A program made the position numbers and the translations under genes. Of a stretch of 64,000 nt of DNA, positions 7,925 to 15,933 are shown one piece after another (position 1 is the first letter of the stretch; every line of letters begins with the position of its first letter). The notes under the pieces are model-generated. The model saw nothing but the letters and a program-made list of their open reading frames with translations, searched no databases and was not told the DNA's origin. The stretch comes from Maritimibacter alkaliphilus. Its GTDB lineage: Bacteria > Pseudomonadota > Alphaproteobacteria > Rhodobacterales > Rhodobacteraceae. The stretch spans positions 62,001 through 126,000 of the forward strand of contig NZ_JAHVIT010000003.1 in the NCBI RefSeq assembly GCF_019801605.1. Reading direction: 5' to 3'.

Positions 7925-9996
7925 GCTGCTTCTCCCGTCTTCTCGGCCACGAGGCTGCCGCTCTCGTGGCGTGTCACGACCCAGCCGCCGAGGACAAAGA
8001 TCGTCGTTTCGCGTTCTTCGATGATGACCGGACCGGCGATGCGGTCCGTTTCGCTGATGGCGCGGCGCTGCCAGACCGGCACCTCCTGCGCCTCGCCCTT
8101 GATGTGAACGGGGCGCGTCTCCTCGCCCCGGTCCCCGTCAAGGCCCGCCTGGCCGGGATCGCGTTTCGGCTGGCGGCCCGAGGCGGTGACCAGCCAGTTG
8201 ACGATCTCGATCTCCATCCCGTCGAGCTTGAGGCCGTACTGCTTGTCGTATTCTTCTTCGAAGATGTCCTTGATCGCCTGCGCGTCGCGCATCTGGCGCG
8301 GGTCGGCGGGCAGGTCGATGCGCACTTCGGACTGCTGCCCGAGGTAGCGCATCTCGGCCGCGAAGGTGAAAGTGAACTCCTCCTCGCGGATGCCGGCCTC
8401 CGCCAGTGCGGTGGAGCCCTCAAGGATCATGCTGTCCAGCACCCGGTCCACGCCGCACCAGTCGATCGTGTCCAGCGTGGCCACATGGCTGCGCACAAGG
8501 TCGATCTGCGCTGGTGTCACCAGCGTGCCAAAGGCCGACAGGACCGAGGCCAGCGGCGGATAGATCACCTTGAGGCTTTCCGTCAGTTCGGCCACCATGC
8601 AGGCATGCACCGGCCCCGCCCCGCCAAAGGCGAGCAGCGGCTGCCCGCGATAATCGATGCCCCGTTCAGTGGCATGGGTGCGGGTCGCGGCGGCCATCTG
8701 TTCACAGACGACCTCGAAAACACCCCAGGCGGCCTTTTCACGGCTCAGGCCCAGCGTCTCGCCAAGGCGGTCATAGGCGGCCTCGGCCCCCGAGAGGTTC
8801 AGCTGCATATCCCCGCCAAGGAAGCGGTCGGCATTCAGGATGCCCAGCACGAGGTCCGCATCGGTGACGCAGGGGTCTTCGCCGCCGCGGCCATAGCAGA
8901 CCGGCCCGGGCATGGAGCCCGCGGATTCCGGTCCGATCTTCAGCAGGCCCAGGTCGTTCACCCAGGCGATGGAGCCGCCCCCTGCCCCGATCTCGATCAT
9001 GTCGATGGAGGGCACGGTGATCGGCATGCCCGAGCCGGGCTTGAACCGATAGCGGCGGTCGACCTCGAAGGTGCCGGTGACCAGCGGCTCATGGTTCTGC
9101 ACCATGCAGGCCTTGGCCGTGGTGCCCCCCATGTCGAAGCTGATGAGGTCGGGAATCCCGAAGATGCGGCTGAAGTAGCAGGCCACCAGGGCCCCCGCCG
9201 CCGGGCCGCTTTCGATCATCCGAACCGGCATGGTCGAGGCGCGTTCCGCCCCGATCACCCCGCCGTTCGACAGCATGATCAGCGGCTGCTGCTTGAAGCC
9301 CCGGTCCTTCAACTCGGCGATCAGGGCGGTCAGGTAGGGCCGCGTGATCGGCACCGTGTAGGCGTTGATCGCCGTGGTCGAAGCGCGCAGATATTCCCGC
9401 ATCTGCGGCGCGATGACGGAGGAGATCGAGACATAGATGTCCGGCGCTTCCTCCGCGAAGATGCGGCGCACCTCTTCCTCGTTCTTCCCGTTGCGATAGG
9501 CGTTCAGCAGGCAGACCGCGACCGACACGATGCCCTTGGCCCTGCAATCGGCGATGACCTTGAGGACCTCGTCGCGGTCCACGGGCGTGCCCACCGTGCC
9601 GTCGGCAAAGGTGCGTTCCTTCAGGGTAAAGGTCCGCTCCGCCGGGATCAGCGGTTCGGCAAACTCGATCTGCGGATCGTACATGTCATAGCGGTGTTCC
9701 TCGCGGATATAGAGGATGTCGCGGAACCCTTCGGTTAGGATCAGGCCAACGGGTGGGCCCTTGCGCTCGATCAGCGCGTTGGTCACGACGGTCGTGGCAT
9801 GGACCACCACGTCGTCCACGTCGGTGGGTGCGATGCCCGCGTGGCCGGTGACCAGTTCCACCCCGCGGAAGAAACCTTCCAGCAGGTTGTTGTGGGTGGT
9901 CAGGGTCTTGTCCACGAAACTGCGGCCATCGTCGGCCAGCAGGACGGCATCGGTGAAGGTGCCGCCGATGTCGATGGCGAGGGAATATCGGGTCAT
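7921..9996 (-). CDS. hyuA: Hydantoinase A/oxoprolinase family protein
   Basis: A 691-residue HyuA subunit with an actin/sugar-kinase-like ATP-binding fold: the phosphate loop LAIDIGGTFTDAVL at residues 5-18, LISFDMGGTTAK in the middle and LLAFGGAGPVHA towards the C-terminus. It would activate a cyclic amide by ATP hydrolysis together with HyuB. The ATG was chosen because GGAG precedes it at good spacing and because it overlaps the iclR stop by four bases. In some relatives the A and B parts are fused; here they are separate and coupled. Confidence 0.93.
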   Translation of the reverse strand: MTRYSLAIDIGGTFTDAVLLADDGRSFVDKTLTTHNNLLEGFFRGVELVTGHAGIAPTDVDDVVVHATTVVTNALIERKGPPVGLILTEGFRDILYIREEHRYDMYDPQIEFAEPLIPAERTFTLKERTFADGTVGTPVDRDEVLKVIADCRAKGIVSVAVCLLNAYRNGKNEEEVRRIFAEEAPDIYVSISSVIAPQMREYLRASTTAINAYTVPITRPYLTALIAELKDRGFKQQPLIMLSNGGVIGAERASTMPVRMIESGPAAGALVACYFSRIFGIPDLISFDMGGTTAKACMVQNHEPLVTGTFEVDRRYRFKPGSGMPITVPSIDMIEIGAGGGSIAWVNDLGLLKIGPESAGSMPGPVCYGRGGEDPCVTDADLVLGILNADRFLGGDMQLNLSGAEAAYDRLGETLGLSREKAAWGVFEVVCEQMAAATRTHATERGIDYRGQPLLAFGGAGPVHACMVAELTESLKVIYPPLASVLSAFGTLVTPAQIDLVRSHVATLDTIDWCGVDRVLDSMILEGSTALAEAGIREEEFTFTFAAEMRYLGQQSEVRIDLPADPRQMRDAQAIKDIFEEEYDKQYGLKLDGMEIEIVNWLVTASGRQPKRDPGQAGLDGDRGEETRPVHIKGEAQEVPVWQRRAISETDRIAGPVIIEERETTIFVLGGWVVTRHESGSLVAEKTGEAA

Positions 9997-10733
9997 ACGG
10001 GGTACTCCATGCATCCAAGATCGGCCGAGATCTCGCGGGCCGCGCGCGTGACGGCGACCACGAAGGCCTCCGCCGGTTCCGGGGTGAGGTGCTGCACCGA
10101 GCCGACGATGGTCACCGTCGCCACGAAGCGTCCCTCGATGTCGAAGATCGGTGCCGAGACGGCGTTCACGCCCGGCAGGGTTTCCTGAGGGGCCACGGCC
10201 CAGCCGCTGCGCCGCGCCTCGGCCACCTGCGTGGCCAGCGGTTCGGGCAGTTCGCGCCCCGCCACAGCGGACCAGAAGGCGAGCGCCAGCTTGCCCTGCG
10301 CCGAGGTCTCCAGCGGCAGGACCGCGCCGGGCTTGGTGACGATCTGCACCGGCGTCTCGACCCGGAAAATATCGAGGACACGCATGCCGCTGGCCTCGGG
10401 GATCGAGAGGGTGACGGTCTGCTGCACCTGCGTGCGCAGCGCCTGCATGATGGGGCGCGCGGCGGCGGTCAACTGGGTGCCGTCGGCAATCGCCTGCCCG
10501 AGGTGGAAGAGCTTCAGCGTCAGCCGGTAGCGCTCCGTCTCGGGGTCCTGCCGGACATAGCCCAGCGTCACCAGCGTCTGCAGGTAGCGGTAGATCCGCG
10601 CCCGCGGCATCCCGAGGCCGTTGGCAAGGTCCGTCACCCGCGCGGGTTCGGCCACCCGGGCCATCTCCTCGAGGATCGCAAAGGCCGCCACGGTGGACTG
10701 GTTCGTCGTGTTGGAGTTGGAAATATCGCCCAT
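9993..10733 (-). CDS. IclR family transcriptional regulator
   Basis: A 246-residue regulator with an N-terminal winged helix (about 10-75; AFAILEEMARV ... VTDLANGLGMPRARIYRYLQTL) and a C-terminal GAF-like effector domain (LPLETSAQGKLALAF, VNAVSAPIFDIEGRFVATVTIVG). It is embedded in the operon between dctM and hyuA. The very strong AGGAGG ribosome site is made from the last codons of dctM. It probably controls the promoter upstream of dctP, where an inverted repeat of suitable type is seen, with the transported or catabolised compound as effector. Confidence 0.9.
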   Translation of the reverse strand: MGDISNSNTTNQSTVAAFAILEEMARVAEPARVTDLANGLGMPRARIYRYLQTLVTLGYVRQDPETERYRLTLKLFHLGQAIADGTQLTAAARPIMQALRTQVQQTVTLSIPEASGMRVLDIFRVETPVQIVTKPGAVLPLETSAQGKLALAFWSAVAGRELPEPLATQVAEARRSGWAVAPQETLPGVNAVSAPIFDIEGRFVATVTIVGSVQHLTPEPAEAFVVAVTRAAREISADLGCMEYPV

Positions 10734-10734
10734 G

Positions 10735-12012
10735 TTATCCTCCTAGAAGCGCGGGCAGGCTGAGGGTCAGCGCCGGAACGAAGGCCACCAGCAGCAGCGT
10801 GATCAGGCAGATCGCGATCATGGGCAGGATCGCCAGCGCGACCTTCTCCAGCGGCTGTTTCCCGATGGCCGACACGATGAAGAGGCACAGCCCCACCGGC
10901 GGCGTGATCATCCCGATCATCAGGTTCAGCACGACCATGATCCCGAACTGCACCGCGTCGATGCCAAGCAGCGGGAAGATCTCGTTCAGGATCGGCATTG
11001 CCAGCACCAGCGCCGCCAGCGGTTCGAGGAAGAGCCCCAGCACCAGCAGCACGAGGTTCAGCAGCAGGATCAGCACCCAGGGCTCCTCGCTGACGCCGCG
11101 GAGGGCGGCGGCAATGGCGCGCGGGATGTTCTCGATCCCGAGGATGAAGGCCGTCATCGAGGCCATGGCCACGATCAGCATCACCCCCGCCGTCATGGTC
11201 GCCGTGTCATAGAAGGTCTGCGCGATCTTGGCCGCGCTGAGGGTGCGATACAGCAGCCCGCCGATGATCAGCGCATAAAGCGCGGCCACCGCGGCGGCTT
11301 CGGTCGGGGTAAAGACCCCGCTGCGGATGCCGCCCACGATGATCACGGGCAGCAGCAGCGCGGGCAGCGCCTTGATGGCCAGCCCCTTGCGCTCCTCGGC
11401 CGGGATCGCCTCGGGCAGCGGGTGGTCCTCCACCTTGGCGCGCCACAGGGCATAGCAGATCAGCAGGGCGCAGAGCGCGAAGGCCGGCACGATGCCCGCG
11501 AGGAACAGGTCGGAGATCGAGGTGCCCGTAAGCACGCCATAGAGGATCAGCGACAGCGAGGGGGGCACCAGCGGCCCGAGGATCGAGCCCGTTGCGGTCA
11601 GTGCCGCCGCATAGGCCGCCTTGTAGCCGTCGCGCACCATGGCCGGGATCATGATCGAGCCGATGGCCGAGGCCTCGGCCGTGGCCGCCCCCGAAACGCC
11701 CGAGAACATCATCGAGGCGACCACGTTCACCACGGCCAGCCCGCCCTTCACGCGCCCCACCAGCATCTGCGCAAAGCGCACGATCTGGCGCGTCAGTTCT
11801 GCCGAGTTCATCAGGTTGCCCGCGAGGATGAAGAAGGGGATCGTCAGCAGGACGAAATTGTCGATGCCGGCGATCATCTTCTGCGGGAAGCCGATCATCA
11901 GCTGCCAGCGGTCGAAGGCAAAGAGGTAGACCACCGAGGACAGCCCCAGCGAGAAGGCGATGGGAATGCCCAGCACCATCGCGCCCACGAAGATCACGAG
12001 GTAGAGGGTCAT
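10735..12012 (-). CDS. dctM: TRAP transporter large permease subunit (DctM)
   Basis: A 425-residue, highly hydrophobic membrane protein with about twelve helices, the ion-coupled channel subunit of a tripartite TRAP importer. Typical blocks are LGIPIAFSLGLSS near the N-terminus, PFFILAGNLM, SMMFSGVSGAATAEASAIGSIMIP, PLVPPSLSLILYGV and the closing MITPPVGLCLFIV. The ATG overlaps the dctQ stop by four bases. It works with DctQ and the periplasmic DctP of the same operon. The TAA stop is one base before the iclR start. Confidence 0.95.
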   Translation of the reverse strand: MTLYLVIFVGAMVLGIPIAFSLGLSSVVYLFAFDRWQLMIGFPQKMIAGIDNFVLLTIPFFILAGNLMNSAELTRQIVRFAQMLVGRVKGGLAVVNVVASMMFSGVSGAATAEASAIGSIMIPAMVRDGYKAAYAAALTATGSILGPLVPPSLSLILYGVLTGTSISDLFLAGIVPAFALCALLICYALWRAKVEDHPLPEAIPAEERKGLAIKALPALLLPVIIVGGIRSGVFTPTEAAAVAALYALIIGGLLYRTLSAAKIAQTFYDTATMTAGVMLIVAMASMTAFILGIENIPRAIAAALRGVSEEPWVLILLLNLVLLVLGLFLEPLAALVLAMPILNEIFPLLGIDAVQFGIMVVLNLMIGMITPPVGLCLFIVSAIGKQPLEKVALAILPMIAICLITLLLVAFVPALTLSLPALLGG

Positions 12013-12578
12013 TCGACAAGCCCCTCCTGCCCGCGTTCCAGCACCTGGCCCAGCGTCTCGCCCCGCGGGATCGCCGCAAGGCACAGCACCAGATCCCCCA
12101 GCAGCCGCAGCGCCAGCAGCCCCATGCCCACCGGCAGCGCGATATAGACCCAGAAGGTGCCGGGCGCCTGCGGGGCATTCTCGCCGAAGATATCCTCGAG
12201 GATGAAGCGCATCGCGGGGATCACCGCCCGCCCCGCCCGCTCGGCATAGAGCCAGCCGTACCAGACCAGCAGCAGGCACAGCCCCATGGAAAGCGCCGCG
12301 CAGAGTGCGGCCAGCAGGAGCGCGGGCACCCGCGGCAGGGCATTGGCCAGGAAGGTGAGCGAGGCGACCTCGCCCCGCTCGAAGGCCAGCACGGCGGCCA
12401 GGAACGACAGCCAGATCAGCATGTAGCGGCACATCTCCTCGGCCCAGAGGAGCGAGGCATTGAACCCGTAGCGCAGCACGACCTGCACGATCATCAGCGT
12501 CAGCAGCGCGCCGACCAGCGTGACCAGAAGCCAACGCAGGGCCATTCGGAACGGCCTCTGGATGGACATGTGGGTCAT
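12009..12578 (-). CDS. dctQ: TRAP transporter small permease subunit (DctQ)
   Basis: A 189-residue membrane protein with four hydrophobic helices and the DctQ signature LLWAEEMCRYMLIWLSFLAAVLAFERGEV spread over about residues 43-71. It bridges the binding protein and the DctM channel. The ATG lies six bases after AAGGAGGA. A 168-base gap with a strong hairpin separates it from the cupin gene upstream, unlike the other junctions of this operon. Confidence 0.93.
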   Translation of the reverse strand: MTHMSIQRPFRMALRWLLVTLVGALLTLMIVQVVLRYGFNASLLWAEEMCRYMLIWLSFLAAVLAFERGEVASLTFLANALPRVPALLLAALCAALSMGLCLLLVWYGWLYAERAGRAVIPAMRFILEDIFGENAPQAPGTFWVYIALPVGMGLLALRLLGDLVLCLAAIPRGETLGQVLERGQEGLVE

Positions 12579-12644
12579 TCTTCCTCCTTCAGGCGCTCGG
12601 GCGCCGGGTCTTGCAGGCGCGGGGCGCCAGGGTGCAGGGCACCG

Positions 12645-12671
12645 GGGGACAGGCCGCGCGGGCCCGTCCCC
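12645..12671. other. Intercistronic hairpin between cupin and dctQ genes
   Basis: A stem of GGGGAC/GTCCCC and GGCC/GGCC interrupted by one A-C mismatch, with a five-base loop. It lies in the only long gap inside the TRAP operon, after the binding-protein and cupin genes. Such hairpins often stabilise the upstream mRNA so that binding protein exceeds permease; that role is inferred. Confidence 0.5.
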
Positions 12672-12746
12672 GCGCAGCGCTCGCGGGACGGTCTGTTGAA
12701 ACTCTGGATGGCGCGGGCAGCCGGGCCGCCCGCGCGACGGCTCAGG

Positions 12747-13112
12747 TCAGGAGAAGTCCTTCTCCTGGTACGCCGTCAGGTGCAGGTAGTCGGTCCGCGC
12801 GGGCGCGAAGACGTCGAGGTTGATTGCAACCTCCTCGCCAAGCGCCTCGCCGGCATGGACCACGTCGGGGGGGATGCGCACGACCTCGCCCGCCCCCACC
12901 TCGACCACGTCCTCGCCGATCTCGAAGCGCACGCGCCCCTGCAGGATATAGGCGAGCTGCTCGAAGGGGTGGGAATGGGGTTTCTTCTCCATGCCCGGCT
13001 CCAGCCAGTTCATGACCATGATGGCCCCGTCGCCCCGGAACGCGGTCCGGGACACCCCCGGGCGCACGTCCTCGCGGGGCAGTTCGGTCCAGCGGTAGAC
13101 ACTCGTGCTCAT
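12747..13112 (-). CDS. Small cupin-domain protein
   Basis: A 121-residue single-cupin protein. Motif 1 is HSHPFEQLAYILQGRVRF (metal-binding His, His and Glu) and motif 2 is IPPDVVHAGEA (His), so a metal site is intact. It lies ten bases downstream of dctP and upstream of dctQ. The ATG was chosen over a longer frame because the extra codons overlap the end of dctP. In a catabolic operon such proteins may be isomerases, dioxygenase-like enzymes or ligand sensors; I cannot tell which. Confidence 0.85.
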   Translation of the reverse strand: MSTSVYRWTELPREDVRPGVSRTAFRGDGAIMVMNWLEPGMEKKPHSHPFEQLAYILQGRVRFEIGEDVVEVGAGEVVRIPPDVVHAGEALGEEVAINLDVFAPARTDYLHLTAYQEKDFS

Positions 13113-13122
13113 CCCTGCCCCC

Positions 13123-14103
13123 TCACTTCTCGGACCGGAAGGCCGCCACAAACTCGCCGATCAGCGGGTCCTTGGCGGTCCAGTCCTCGACGACAGAGGC
13201 GGTCGCCGCCTGCATCTTGTCGAGGTCCGAGAGCTCCGACACCGTCACGCCGTTCTCCTCCAGGTAGGCGCGGGTATCGGCCTCCTGGCTGGCGGCGAGG
13301 GCATAGGCCTCGGTGGTGGCTTCCTTGCCCGCGGCCTCCACCGCAGTCTTCTGGTCGTCGCTCAGCTTGTCCCAGGTCATGCCGGACAGCATGATCACGC
13401 CCGGCCAGAAGTAATGGCCGGTCATGGTCACGTTCTTGGCCGCGTCATAGAGGCTTTCCGACTGGATCGAGGAGAGGTTGATCTCCACCGCGTCGATGGT
13501 GCCGGTCTCCAGCGCCGAATAGACCTCGCCGTAGGCCATGCCGATCGGGTTGACGCCGATGCCCTCCCAGATCGCCTTGTGCAGCGGGATCGGCACGATC
13601 CGGGTCTTCAGCCCGGCAAAGCCGGCAGTCTCGGTGACCGCCTCGCCCCGGGTCAGGAAGTGCCGCTGCCCCGCCTCGACGAAGCCCAGGCCCTTGATCG
13701 CGCTGTCCTCCAGCGTCGCCAGAAGCGTGTCGCCCAGATCCGAGGTCAGCACCTCCGAAAGCTGCGCGTAGCTGTCCACCACGAAGGGCAATTGCAGCGC
13801 GTCGAAGCCCGCGGTGCCCAGCACCAGCGGCAAGGTCGCCGAGGACACCAGCGCCCCGTCGATGAGCCCGATCTGGAGCCCCTCCAGCAGCTGCTTGTCG
13901 TCGCCCAGCTGGCGGTCGCCATAGACCTCCACCTTGACCGCGCCGTCGGTCTTCTCCGCCACCTTTTCCGCAAAGATTTCCAGACCCTGCTGGAAGATAT
14001 GTTTCGACGAGGCAGCATGCCCCATCTTGATCGTCACCTCCTGCGCCATCCCCGTAACCGGCAAGGCACAGGCAAGCACAGCCGTCAGACTGAACAGTTT
14101 CAT
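13123..14103 (-). CDS. dctP: TRAP transporter substrate-binding protein (DctP family)
   Basis: A 326-residue periplasmic binding protein. The signal peptide MKLFSLTAVLACALPVTGMA is cut before QEVTIKMGHAAS. DctP features follow: FAEKVAEKTDGAVKVEVYGDRQLGDDKQLLEGLQIG, the substrate-clamping arginine region LKTRIVPIPLH, and GEVYSALETGTIDAVE. It is the first gene of the operon; the ATG follows GAGGAGG. The TRAP/hydantoinase context suggests a carboxylate-bearing ligand such as a hydantoin acid or oxoproline-like compound, which is inference. Confidence 0.94.
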   Translation of the reverse strand: MKLFSLTAVLACALPVTGMAQEVTIKMGHAASSKHIFQQGLEIFAEKVAEKTDGAVKVEVYGDRQLGDDKQLLEGLQIGLIDGALVSSATLPLVLGTAGFDALQLPFVVDSYAQLSEVLTSDLGDTLLATLEDSAIKGLGFVEAGQRHFLTRGEAVTETAGFAGLKTRIVPIPLHKAIWEGIGVNPIGMAYGEVYSALETGTIDAVEINLSSIQSESLYDAAKNVTMTGHYFWPGVIMLSGMTWDKLSDDQKTAVEAAGKEATTEAYALAASQEADTRAYLEENGVTVSELSDLDKMQAATASVVEDWTAKDPLIGEFVAAFRSEK

Positions 14104-14129
14104 GAAGGGCCTCCTCCCCTTTATGTCAA

Positions 14130-14175
14130 AGCGTGTTGTTTCACTCCTCAAAACACGCTATACAATAATGAAACA
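14130..14175. promoter_or_regulatory. Two interleaved dyads upstream of dctP, candidate IclR operator
   Basis: A perfect 8-base inverted repeat (AGCGTGTT at 14130-14137, AACACGCT at 14152-14159) is interleaved with a perfect 7-base one (TGTTTCA at 14137-14143, TGAAACA at 14169-14175). They lie 27-72 bases upstream of dctP, in the only A/T-rich stretch of this gap. An IclR regulator is encoded in the operon, so binding by it is a reasonable inference. Confidence 0.5.
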
Positions 14176-14238
14176 CCGCGAATCGGATTCTGTCAACGAT
14201 CCGCTTGTGCCATTTGCACCACCCCTACATCCCATTGA

Positions 14239-14277
14239 TAAAAAACAAAAAAAACCGGCCCACCTGGGTGGCCCGGC
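14239..14277 (-). terminator. Intrinsic terminator of the thiolase-ligase operon
   Basis: Read leftward, a stem of about ten base pairs with one mismatch (CCGG-x-CCACC/GGTGG-x-CCGG at 14255-14276) is followed by eight T residues, a G and more T residues. This is a textbook intrinsic terminator, placed about 150 bases after the acyl-CoA ligase stop and before the dctP promoter. Confidence 0.8.
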
Positions 14278-14294
14278 CACTCTCCATCTCTTGC

Positions 14295-14360
14295 TCGAAA
14301 ATATCCTCGGGGGTGAATTGCGGGTCGCAGACCCGCAAGAGGGGGCAGACAGCCCCCTCT
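14295..14360 (-). repeat. Dispersed two-hairpin intergenic element, copy A
   Basis: Read leftward: hairpin 1 with a nine-base-pair stem (GGGGGC core at 14341-14346 with GCCCCC at 14352-14357, loop TGTCT on the leftward strand), hairpin 2 (GCGGGTC/GACCCGC, loop TGC, 14320-14336), then the tail AATTCACCCCCGAGGATATT. A second copy with the same order lies near 25.8 kb, where hairpin 2 has a different but still paired sequence. It lies between the ligase operon and its terminator. Confidence 0.7.
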
Positions 14361-14365
14361 CCCCG

Positions 14366-14405
14366 CCCGCCGCAGGCGCAATCCCTACCCGCCGCAGGCG
14401 CAATC
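14366..14405. repeat. 18-base direct repeat just past the ligase gene
   Basis: The 18-mer CCCGCCGCAGGCGCAATC occurs at 14366-14383 and 14388-14405, a 22-base period. Each copy contains the small palindrome GCCGCAGGC. No function is evident. Confidence 0.6.
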
Positions 14406-14424
14406 GCGTCCCGCCGAACGCAGC

Positions 14425-15933
14425 TCAGACGCTCTCCGCGTCCCTCACCCTCAGTTCGGTCTTCAGCACCTTGCCGTAGTTGTTCTTCGGCAGGGCAGGC
14501 AGGAACACATAGGCCTTGGGCCGCTTGAACCGCGCGATCCGCTCAAGGCAGAGCGCATCCAGCGCCCCAGGCTCCGCCGCGCCCACCACGTAGGCCACCA
14601 CGACCTCGCCCCACTCCGGATCGGGCCGCCCGATGACCGAGACCTCGGTGACCGCCGGATGCTCCAGCAGCGCCTCCTCGATCTCGCGGGGGTAGATGTT
14701 CGTGCCGCCCGAGATGATCACGTCCTTCGAGCGGTCGTGCAGCGTCAGGTAGCCCGCACCGTCCAGCGCCCCCATGTCCCCGGTCCAGAGCCAGCCGCCC
14801 TTCAGCGTCTCGGCCGAGGCCTCGGCCCGGCGCCAGTAGCCCCGCATCACCGGCGCGCCCTGCACGAGGATCTCGCCCACCTCGCCCGGCGGCAGGTCGC
14901 GCCCCTCGGCATCGGCCACCCGCACCCGCACGGTGCTCTGCGCCCGCCCGACGGAACCCAGCCTTGCACGCCAGTCCGGGCGGCTCCTGTCCGCCACCTC
15001 CTCCCGGCCCAGCACGGTGATCGCCATGGGGCATTCGCCCTGCCCGTAGATCTGCACGAAGCGCGGCCCCATGAGCGCCACCGCCTCGGTGATATCGGCC
15101 ACGTACATCGGCCCGCCGCCGTAGACGATGGTCTTGAGCCCCTCGCCCCGGCTGCCCCGCGTCCGCGCCACATCCACCAGCCGCCGCACCATCGTGGGGG
15201 CTGCGAACATCGAGACATTGCCCAGATCCGCCGCCAGCTCCAGCACCTCGCCCGCGTCGAACCCGCCCGAAGAAGGGATGACATGGCGCGCGCCCATCAT
15301 CACATGCATGAAGTTGTAGAGCCCGGCCCCGTGGGACATCGGCGCGGCATAGAGCGCCGCATCCTCCACCGTCACCGCGTCCACGTCCGCGAAATAGCCC
15401 AAGGCCATCGCCTCCAGATGCCGCGCCTCCAGCATGACGCCCTTGGGCTTGCCGGTGGTGCCGGAGGTGTAGAAGAGCCAGATCAACTCCTCCGCCGCCG
15501 TGGCATGGGGCAGCGCCTGCGGCGGCCCGGCCTCCAGCGCCTGCCACTGCGCCCCGCCGATGGCGACGACCGCGCTGCCCGGGCACAGCGCCTCCAGCCC
15601 CGCCGCATGTCCTGCGTCACAAAGGACCAGCGCCGCGCCCGCATCCTCCACGATGAAGGCCGCCTCGCGCGGGTGCAGCTTGGCATTCACCGGCACCGCC
15701 ACGGCGCCGCGCCACCAGATGCCGTAAAGCGCGATCAGGTACTCGGGACAGTTCTTGGCAAAGACCGCCACCCGGTCACCGGGCCCGATCCCGCGCGCCG
15801 CAAGCCCCCCGGCCACGGCCGCCGCCCGGGCGGCGAAGGCGCCGTAATCCGCGACGACCACCCGCCCCGCCAGCAGCGCCGGGCGCGCGGGATCGCGCGC
15901 GGCACTGCGGGCCAGCCATTCGGCCGGGTTCAT
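14425..15933 (-). CDS. AMP-binding acyl-CoA ligase (class I adenylate-forming)
   Basis: A 502-residue acyl-CoA synthetase. The AMP-binding P-loop is LFYTSGTTGKPKGVMLEARH; QIYGQGECP, GWLWTGDMGALDGAGYL and the hinge RSKDVIISGGTNIYPREIEEALLEHPAV follow, and the catalytic lysine lies in KNNYGKVLK near the C-terminus. It would activate a carboxylic acid to its CoA thioester. The start overlaps the thiolase stop by four bases (ATGA), so ligase and thiolase are one unit, probably for breakdown of a fatty or aromatic acid. The substrate is not apparent. Confidence 0.93.
   Translation of the reverse strand: MNPAEWLARSAARDPARPALLAGRVVVADYGAFAARAAAVAGGLAARGIGPGDRVAVFAKNCPEYLIALYGIWWRGAVAVPVNAKLHPREAAFIVEDAGAALVLCDAGHAAGLEALCPGSAVVAIGGAQWQALEAGPPQALPHATAAEELIWLFYTSGTTGKPKGVMLEARHLEAMALGYFADVDAVTVEDAALYAAPMSHGAGLYNFMHVMMGARHVIPSSGGFDAGEVLELAADLGNVSMFAAPTMVRRLVDVARTRGSRGEGLKTIVYGGGPMYVADITEAVALMGPRFVQIYGQGECPMAITVLGREEVADRSRPDWRARLGSVGRAQSTVRVRVADAEGRDLPPGEVGEILVQGAPVMRGYWRRAEASAETLKGGWLWTGDMGALDGAGYLTLHDRSKDVIISGGTNIYPREIEEALLEHPAVTEVSVIGRPDPEWGEVVVAYVVGAAEPGALDALCLERIARFKRPKAYVFLPALPKNNYGKVLKTELRVRDAESV

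Noticed and set aside
14366-14405. Two 18-base direct repeats considered as an attachment-site pair or mobile element end
   Set aside because: The copies are only 22 bases apart and no integrase or transposase is present in the window.
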